Shown: positions 58,245 through 64,000 of the stretch, piece after piece
Numbering within the stretch: position 1 is the stretch's first letter
Layout of the letters: each line of letters begins with the position of its first letter
Origin: Cristatella mucedo
Taxonomy: Eukaryota; Bryozoa; Phylactolaemata; Cristatellidae
Length of the DNA: 64,000 nt
Assembly: GCA_009760855.2 (NCBI GenBank)
Contig: WPIO01000019.1
Span: 496,001 to 560,000 of the forward strand
Direction: 5' to 3'
Notes under the pieces: generated by a model
Database searches by the model: none
What the model was told of the DNA's origin: nothing
What the model saw: the letters and a program-made list of their open reading frames with translations, nothing else
Translations under genes and position numbers: made by a program

Positions 58245-59297
58245 TTCTCTCAACTTCCTTGCTGCATGCATTAATGCCAATTCCCTTGCTGCACGTATAA
58301 ATCTAAATCGCACATGGATGACAGCAAACTTTCCTAAATTGAATGATGATAAAACCAACTTACTGGATCTGTGCAAGCAACTGTAATTAAAAAATTAAGA
58401 AAGGTAATGCCCACAATCGTCTCTATCAGCATATGTCCTGTTGAATCTGCATGAAATCTAGGCATCCTGTTCCAAAGTGACCTTTCATTAGACGACCAAA
58501 TCAGCTCCACAGTCCAGTCTGAAGACTTTCAGCTACATAACATTGCTAATATTCGGGCTTGCTTAGACAGTGACACCACATGTAAATTGGTCAATGCATT
58601 TGTGACATCACATCTCGACTTATATAACTCGCTGCTTACTGCTCTACCGGCATGTGCACTCAGGAACTTACAGTTGGTGCAAACTTTTGCAGTTAGGTTC
58701 GTCTGTCGTGAGCATAGCAGTTGCCACATCTCACCACTTCTTGCCGACCTGCACTGGTTCCCCGTCAAGCAAGGCATCGACTTAAAAAATGCATCACTCA
58801 CTTTTACATCTCTTCATCATTTGGCTACACCCTACCTACCAGATCTACTCCCCCACCAGGCTAAGTATCTTACCACCAGCTTTTTGCAATCTAATTGTTA
58901 ACATATACTTCGTATGAACCTCAAATCCTTCGGAGACTGTGCCTTTAGCTTGTATACTCCCAAAGCCTGGAACTCACTCCCAACTTGCATCACGACATAT
59001 CCCGACTTAACCACATTTAAAAAGAAACTAAAAAAGCATCAATTTATCACAGCATTTGGTGGGTCCCTGTGATTCGTCCATTATGCACACAATGGGTGCT
59101 GACACTACATACTACCAATAACCACATTTGGATGCTGACTCTGTGCATGTCACCCCTAACCAGGTCATGCTTGTTGTCATTGAGTATGCTACCACTAACC
59201 ATTCGATCATTCTTCCTTTGTAGTAAATGTAAAGTGCATAGAAAGAGACTGAGTTCTCTGAAGGCCCTATATCAAATGTATTATATAATTCATAATA
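58245..59297 (+). mobile_element. LINE-1f copy M
   Basis: It starts near AATTCTCTCAACTTCCTTGC ([11 protein letters not shown]), then TGATGATAAAACCAACTTAC (DDKTNL), a short partly open frame 58587–58901 (HLDLYNSLLTALPACAL; CHISPLLADLHWFPVKQ), and CAAAGCCTGGAACTCACTCCC. 3' UTR and hairpin follow near 59225–59275. A SINE-A is inserted in or just after the tail. Confidence 0.88.
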
Positions 59298-59437
59298 TAA
59301 TTCATTTATATTGCGCCCCAAGAGAACTTAATCTCTATTCAGGCGCTTCACATATGCCTCGGGGCTCGAGCCCACGACCTCAGTCAGACCTTGGTCGGGG
59401 CGAGCACCTTAACCGCTAGACCAAATCAGCTCAGCCA
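59298..59437 (-). mobile_element. SINE-A copy 4, well preserved
   Basis: On the minus strand: GCTGAGCTGATTTGGTCTAG, CGGTTAAGGTGCTCG (A box), GTGGGCTCGAGCCCCGAGGC (B box), CATATGTGAAGCGCC, TAGAGATTAAGTTCTCTTGG and GGCGCAATATAAATGAATT. With the copy at 29572 it defines the family consensus. Confidence 0.9.
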
Positions 59438-59801
59438 GCTATTATTATCACCAGCTATTATTATCATTAATACACTGACTGCCTCCGGGATACTACTGGA
59501 TTTTGGGCTAGCAGAGCTGCATGCTAAGGAAAGTGGTATAGCAAGACTAAATATTCTAAGAACTGAAGTATCGACATCACGAGAAGTGCATGCTAAAAAA
59601 GCGGCTCACACAACAAGCCACTGTAATCATCAACAAACACATTAGTCAAAAACACATTAGCTAGTCAATTGACATTCCATGGTTCCTCGGAAATAGCTTC
59701 ATTAACACACATTATGTGCATTTCATCACTAAGTCTACCCATCATATCACAGTTATTTTAGTCCCTTTACCTACAGGAAAGAAATTTGTGGTGAGACTTA
59801 C

Positions 59802-59871
59802 CCTCGTTCACCTTTACGAATGAACTTCTGCACTTCACGAACACCTTTTCTAAGATTTTTAAGCTTCTGAG
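59802..59871 (-). CDS. NHP2: One exon of H/ACA snoRNP protein NHP2
   Basis: The minus-strand acceptor TTTCTTTCATTACAG and donor GG|GTAAGT enclose a 70-nt exon whose open frame reads QKLKN then LRKGVREVQKFIRKGERG. This matches the L7Ae-family protein NHP2 (human IRRGVKEVQKFVNKGEKG, from memory) better than SNU13 or L7Ae, which lack VKEVQKF. NHP2 binds the H/ACA guide RNA kink-turn in the nucleolus and Cajal bodies and serves rRNA pseudouridylation and telomerase RNP assembly (family knowledge). The exon starts after one nt of a split codon and ends two nt into the next. I could not find the exons before or after it in this window. A multi-exon gene extending past 64000 upstream, or an isolated relic, are both possible. 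Intact splice sites argue for the former. Confidence 0.62.
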
Positions 59872-60789
59872 CTGTAATGAAAGAAATATAGCCCTTGAGA
59901 GCTCTTGTCACACAAATAATTAAGTGCATGAACGTGGGTACTAGTGCAGTGTAATGTGGAAACACACACCGGGTTGTAAAGCACTTCATTAGCAACATAT
60001 GGTGATTTAGACAATAACATCAACCAGCAACGCTCTTGTCAACCACACCTGACAGCTCTGATCAAACAATAGTAGAATAAAGGGCATGATTCGAGTCACA
60101 GATTCGAGTCTCTGAGCATAACTAAAAAAGATTTATTATTGACAGCCACACTATGTGGCGAAAAGATAGGCACTTCGTTCAAGTCTAGCTCGTCATCTAG
60201 GTAGCAAGCACAAGGACATGATTAAGTTGCTGTGTCACGGACTGCTTGATTAAAATAGTGCACAATTGCTGAACCATAGTCCAAGCCGACGACCAGACAA
60301 AGGCCAGAGGACCGAGCTTTCCCATCACACAAGTCATGCACCGACATAGCAAACAAAATCCGTGATCCTTGTAATGGCAATGGATATGCTGATATTAAGC
60401 CACAGAACAAGTTGAGCAGCTTGTTCTACCCTAGTATTAAAGGTGCTCTTGCTTCAATTGTTGGATTTTGACAAGATTGGCTAACAAACCATCAAAGTGG
60501 TGGCCGGAAGGCACAGCTGGGCATGGAAGGCATAACAACAGTACTGTCTACTAGAAAAATCTCTCTCTAGGCGCTTTCAACAGCTGTATGTCTGATATGC
60601 TTAGAAACTGAAGCAGTTTTTAAAGAATACAACATCAGCCATCATTCTGCCACAAAATATACTAACTGCTCCAGTCAACAGTCTCCACAAGAACGGGCAG
60701 CTACAGCTCAGTGATTGACAGCTAATTTACAGACTCAGCAAAACCTTTTTCAGACAAACTGCGATTTAAGAGTCAAGTACTAAGGCAAG
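59872..60789. other. Anonymous sequence, possible NHP2 intron
   Basis: No further exon is recognised. ATCTCTCTCTAGGCGCTTTC at about 60560–60580 is a LINE-1f 3' hairpin scrap in reverse. A minus-strand frame at 60222–60410 is open but has no motif. Confidence 0.4.
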
Positions 60790-62333
60790 TTTTTTGCTGG
60801 CATTCAAATTAGCAAAGGCCAGTAAGTTTTTCTCCAAATGTGAATTTTTAAAAGAATGCATGGTTAAGACAGCAGGTCTCTTGTGTCTGGAGAGCAGAGG
60901 CAAATTTGAATTTTTGACCACGGAGTCCATGAAAGGGAAAACTAGGGGAGAGGACTTGTATAACCAGATGTGTGCTGTCATCGAGAGAATGAAGCTACTT
61001 TGGAGTGAACTTGCCTATGTCAGCCCGGATGGATCACCAAATTTAACTGGGAAAAACGATGGGCTGCTAAAAAGACTGCAGGAAAAAGTAAAAGAGGAAA
61101 ATCCTGACCAGGATGTTATTTTCCTTCACTGCATCATTCACCAGGAAGTTCTGTGTAAGTCTATATTGCAGCTGAATCATATCGCGAATCCAGTCGTAAA
61201 ACTAATTAACTTTATACGAGCAAGGGGACTTCAGCATCGTCAGTTATTGCGTTCCTGGAAGAAACCGATGCAGATCACCAGGACTTACTTTACCACTCTC
61301 GTGTGCGCTGGTTAAGTTTGGGAAAAGTCTTTCAAAGAGTGTGGGAGCTGAAGTAGGAGATCACTGCATTTTTGGAGTTAATGGGAGGGAGATCCGACGA
61401 ATTTCCGGAGCTAAGTGACAAGAACTGGCTTTGTGACTTTGCATTTGCTGTGGACATACTTTTGCACATCAATGAGCTGAACACCAAGCTACAGAGACAA
61501 GATCAATTTGTACATTACATGTACAGAAATGATAGGGCCTTCAAATCCAAGCTGACTCTTTTCTCCAGAAAAATTTTAAACATCTTTCACTTATTTCCCC
61601 ACACTAGCTATGCAGAAAGAGGCGACCCCAAATGCGCAGAAATATAGAAAATCACTGGACAATCTGCATGAAGAATTCTGCCATCGTTTCAGTGACTTGG
61701 AAAAAATTGAAAGTCACTTCAGCTGGTGTCCTGTCCACTGTCACAAGACCCTGAAACAGCACCACAGGAGCTGCAGTTGGAACTAATAGATATATATCTC
61801 CAGTCTGACTCTGTACTGAAGGAGAAGTTCAACTTTTTTAAACTGAACGACTTTTATGCTCCACTTAACAAAGCCACGTTTCCAAACCTCCAGAGGATGG
61901 CACAGAACATGCTGGCATTGTTTGGCTCAACCTATATGTGTGAACAGACATTCAGCATCATGAACATCAACAAAGCCACAGATTCAAGTTAACTGACCAT
62001 CACTTCGGATCTATCTTGAAAATTGCCACAACAAATATAACGCCTGACATTAAAGCACTTGCAAAAAAAAAGAGACCAACAACACTGTTCCCACTGAAAC
62101 TGAATGGGAGTTTATTACTACGTTATTACATCAATAAATCTGTAAAACAAATTTAAAATAAACTAAGCACAATGGTGTTTTGCTGCCTCTTTAAGGCCAA
62201 ATGTTTGTATGCAATGGTTTTTACATTTAATTTATATTAGTTCACAGAAACACACCATTATCCTATTCTGGTCCGGCCCCTCAAATTTTAGAAATTATTG
62301 TGACCCGCGATTCAAAAAGTTTGCCCGCCCCTG
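60790..62333 (+). mobile_element. Second hAT transposon (GTF2IRD2-like), 5' end unclear
   Basis: The right terminus GTTTGCCCGCCCCTG ends at 62333. Its reverse complement CAGGGGCGGGCAAAC and subterminal GCGGGTCAC are typical of the GTF2IRD2-like hAT group. It differs from the 8794–12263 element both in terminus and protein. The left terminus is not found, so the element is 5'-truncated or its end has decayed. Confidence 0.75.
60794..62080 (+). pseudogene. hAT transposase, internally deleted and frameshifted
   Basis: Pieces in order: FKLAKASKFFSKCEFLKECM (region after the BED finger), then a jump to ESMKGKTRGEDLYNQM, AYVSPDGSPNLTGKNDG (second catalytic Asp), VIFLHCIIHQEVLCKS, NFIRARGLQHRQLL, WLCDFAFAVDILLHINELNT, LALFGSTYMCEQTFSIMN (dimerisation domain) and, in a shifted frame, LTDHHFGSILKIATTNITPD. 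The segment with the first catalytic Asp is missing (deletion near 60915–60925). Frame breaks lie near 61260, 61610 and 61990. It cannot encode an active enzyme. Confidence 0.82.
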
Positions 62334-62339
62334 TATTAG

Positions 62340-62870
62340 GCGCTAACAGTAACTCAGTAGAGAGGCTGTCGAGTCGAAAACTTTGCAGTTTCCACTTTAC
62401 ATCACTCCACACGACCTTCACTGGCTTCCTATCAAGCCGAGTATCGATATCAAAGTTTTGGTCGCTCCTATTTCTCATTCTCTTGCTCTAGCCTACCTAT
62501 CAGAACTACTGCCCAATAAGGCCAGGCATCGTACCACCCACTCTTCTGACCCCAGCCGATCAGCTGTGCATCCTACCAACCTCAAATCTTAGAGAGACAG
62601 TGGCTTTAGTTAGTATTCTCCCAAAGCCTGAAACTGAATTCTGACTAACGTCATGACATCCCCTGGCTTTATATTTAAAAAAACGCATTTATTTATTCTT
62701 GCAGCACTTGCTTGGTCGGCATGCTTATGCGTTTCTGAGGCTGTGCATGTTACCGCTAACCTTATTTACAAGCATCCCTTAAAGTATATGTGAAGTGCAT
62801 AAAGGAAGGTTCAATTCTCGTGGGTAATAAACAAATGTCTCATTATTACTATTATTTTGCCAGACGAGCA
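62340..62870 (+). mobile_element. Old LINE-1f-related copy N
   Basis: It begins around the CHITPLLADLHW equivalent (TTTACATCACTCCACACGAC, CTTCACTGGCTTCCTATCAA) and continues through CCTACCTATCAGAACTACTG and CCCAAAGCCTGAAACTGAAT. It ends in a decayed hairpin with ATTATTACTATTATT near 62840–62855. It starts almost at the hAT terminus. Confidence 0.75.
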
Positions 62871-64000
62871 CCACCGAACGGATACAGTCCAGTTAGACAG
62901 GACATGCTGATACCTTTAGGTTGGTTGCTCGGCACGGTAACAACCGGTCACCTAGGTTCGAAAAGTACCTCACATTCTGAAATTGGTCATGTTTTTTCTC
63001 TTCGACTAACTTACTGAGGAAATTAAAAAGGGAAGACCGATTTTACATATGATTTTATTTTAGGTCAAGCTGCTTTTGTCCTCATCGTTATATTTTTATG
63101 GTGATTATTGTAAGCTTAGAAGAGGCATTCACACGGTTAGCGGGATACAGTATATGTTGAAATACAGGGTATACACAGACTCGTGGACCAAAGGCAAGAG
63201 AAGGGAAGGGTTCAGCTGAAACAAATATCGACCGGCTATCATTAGAACCTGCAGCCTTACTTCCAGCACATCAAGTCAACAATGGCAAGACAAGTGCAAG
63301 CCAATGCAGTGTCTGGCAGATAGATCTTTCTGCAGTATTAAAGGTTGTGTTCCTTCATTCATGCACACACGGCATAGTCGCAATCAGAAAACGCTACCGA
63401 TGCATTTTCATTGGAAAATTATACATTCAACCACTCCTGTTTGCTTACAATACAAAACGGTTATCTCTGCTTCATGGGCCACTTTTGGATGCTGACACAG
63501 GGTTTAGAATAGCCACGGCACGGCATTATGGTCATATGACTGAATTAGTACGTCCTGGTAGTGGCAAGAAGACTGCTCTTAAGAAGTAAATCGCTCGTGC
63601 TGGCTCCTCAGCAATGGTCGTAATTTAAAACACTGTAATTTTGCAGGAGCAGCCATATGCCAGACTCGATCGGTAGTGAAGCAGAACGCTACTCTGGTGA
63701 CCAGAATGAAACAAGATATTAGGACTACACTTCTCTGCAAAATACTGGTTTTTGATATGTTTTGAACTACAACAGGCAATGCCTACTTGTCAGTGCACTG
63801 CTACTATTATGGATAAGGTCTAAAGTCACATGAGCTGGGTTATCAACGACACAATGAGTCTAAAGCGTTGCTGTAATGTCACTACACTGTGGCTGCCAGT
63901 TCAAGATCATCCTTCGAAGGCACTACCATAGGAGATAGCAAATAAATTGAGCTGATGGGATGAGCACACCGTGGGATGACGCAAACCACAGTAATGAGCA
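62871..64000. other. Anonymous sequence with a possible terminal exon
   Basis: A + strand frame ends at 63589 with IATARHYGHMTELVRPGSGK and TALKK before a stop. The basic, non-repetitive C-terminus after a TGACACAG acceptor at 63490 looks exon-like, and AATAAA occurs at 63941–63946. I do not recognise the protein. No upstream exon can be tied to it, so I do not call it as a gene. Confidence 0.3.

Noticed and set aside
60222-60410. Open minus-strand frame of 62 codons upstream of the NHP2 exon
   Set aside because: No similarity to NHP2 N-terminus or another family that I can recognise. Length is within chance expectation.

Overview
The window looks like nuclear DNA from an animal, probably an invertebrate. 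It has a multi-exon gene with GT–AG introns, many microsatellites, and dense debris of LINEs, SINEs, hAT and Tc1/mariner elements. No bacterial operon or ribosome-binding-site organisation is present. The exact phylum cannot be read from the sequence. The C-terminus of the one complete gene resembles invertebrate Orb2 at least as closely as vertebrate CPEB2/3/4.

The only complete host gene I can assemble is a CPEB2/3/4-class (Orb2-type) cytoplasmic polyadenylation element-binding protein on the + strand. It has eight coding exons between 35618 and 52839 with fully compatible splice phases, giving 671 codons: a low-complexity Gly/Gln/Ser/Pro N-terminus, RRM1, RRM2 and the CPEB-type ZZ zinc domain. 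A single short exon of a second conserved gene, the H/ACA snoRNP protein NHP2, lies on the − strand at 59802–59871. A possible terminal exon at 63491–63589 (+) is unidentified.

Almost everything else recognisable is mobile DNA. (1) An L2/CR1-like LINE family (here 'LINE-1f') is present in many copies on both strands, ending in a conserved GC-rich hairpin and an (ATT)n tail. The copy at 1–2356 keeps one open frame broken by only two stop codons. (2) A second, older LINE family ('LINE-2f') is at 48475–49440 with 3' fragments elsewhere. (3) A tRNA-headed SINE family ('SINE-A') has a tail that copies the LINE-1f 3' end. (4) A second tRNA-headed SINE family ('SINE-B') has at least three copies. 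(5) There are two decayed hAT transposons (8794–12263 and about 60790–62333), an inverted pair of Tc1/mariner fragments (57400–57905), a TG…CA solo-LTR-like insert (20943–21193) and a weak Gypsy-like gag–protease relic (about 14330–15020).

Layout: 1–8.7 kb LINE debris and microsatellites; 8.8–12.3 kb hAT element; 12.3–24.4 kb LINE debris including a three-level nest at 20–23.6 kb; 24.4–28.1 kb anonymous CAG/CTG-rich sequence; 28.1–34.1 kb LINEs and SINEs; 34.1–54.3 kb the CPEB gene with its flanks and repeat-filled introns; 54.3–64 kb SINEs, Tc1, LINE, the NHP2 exon and the second hAT. I see no CRISPR array, prokaryotic system or intact tRNA/rRNA gene.
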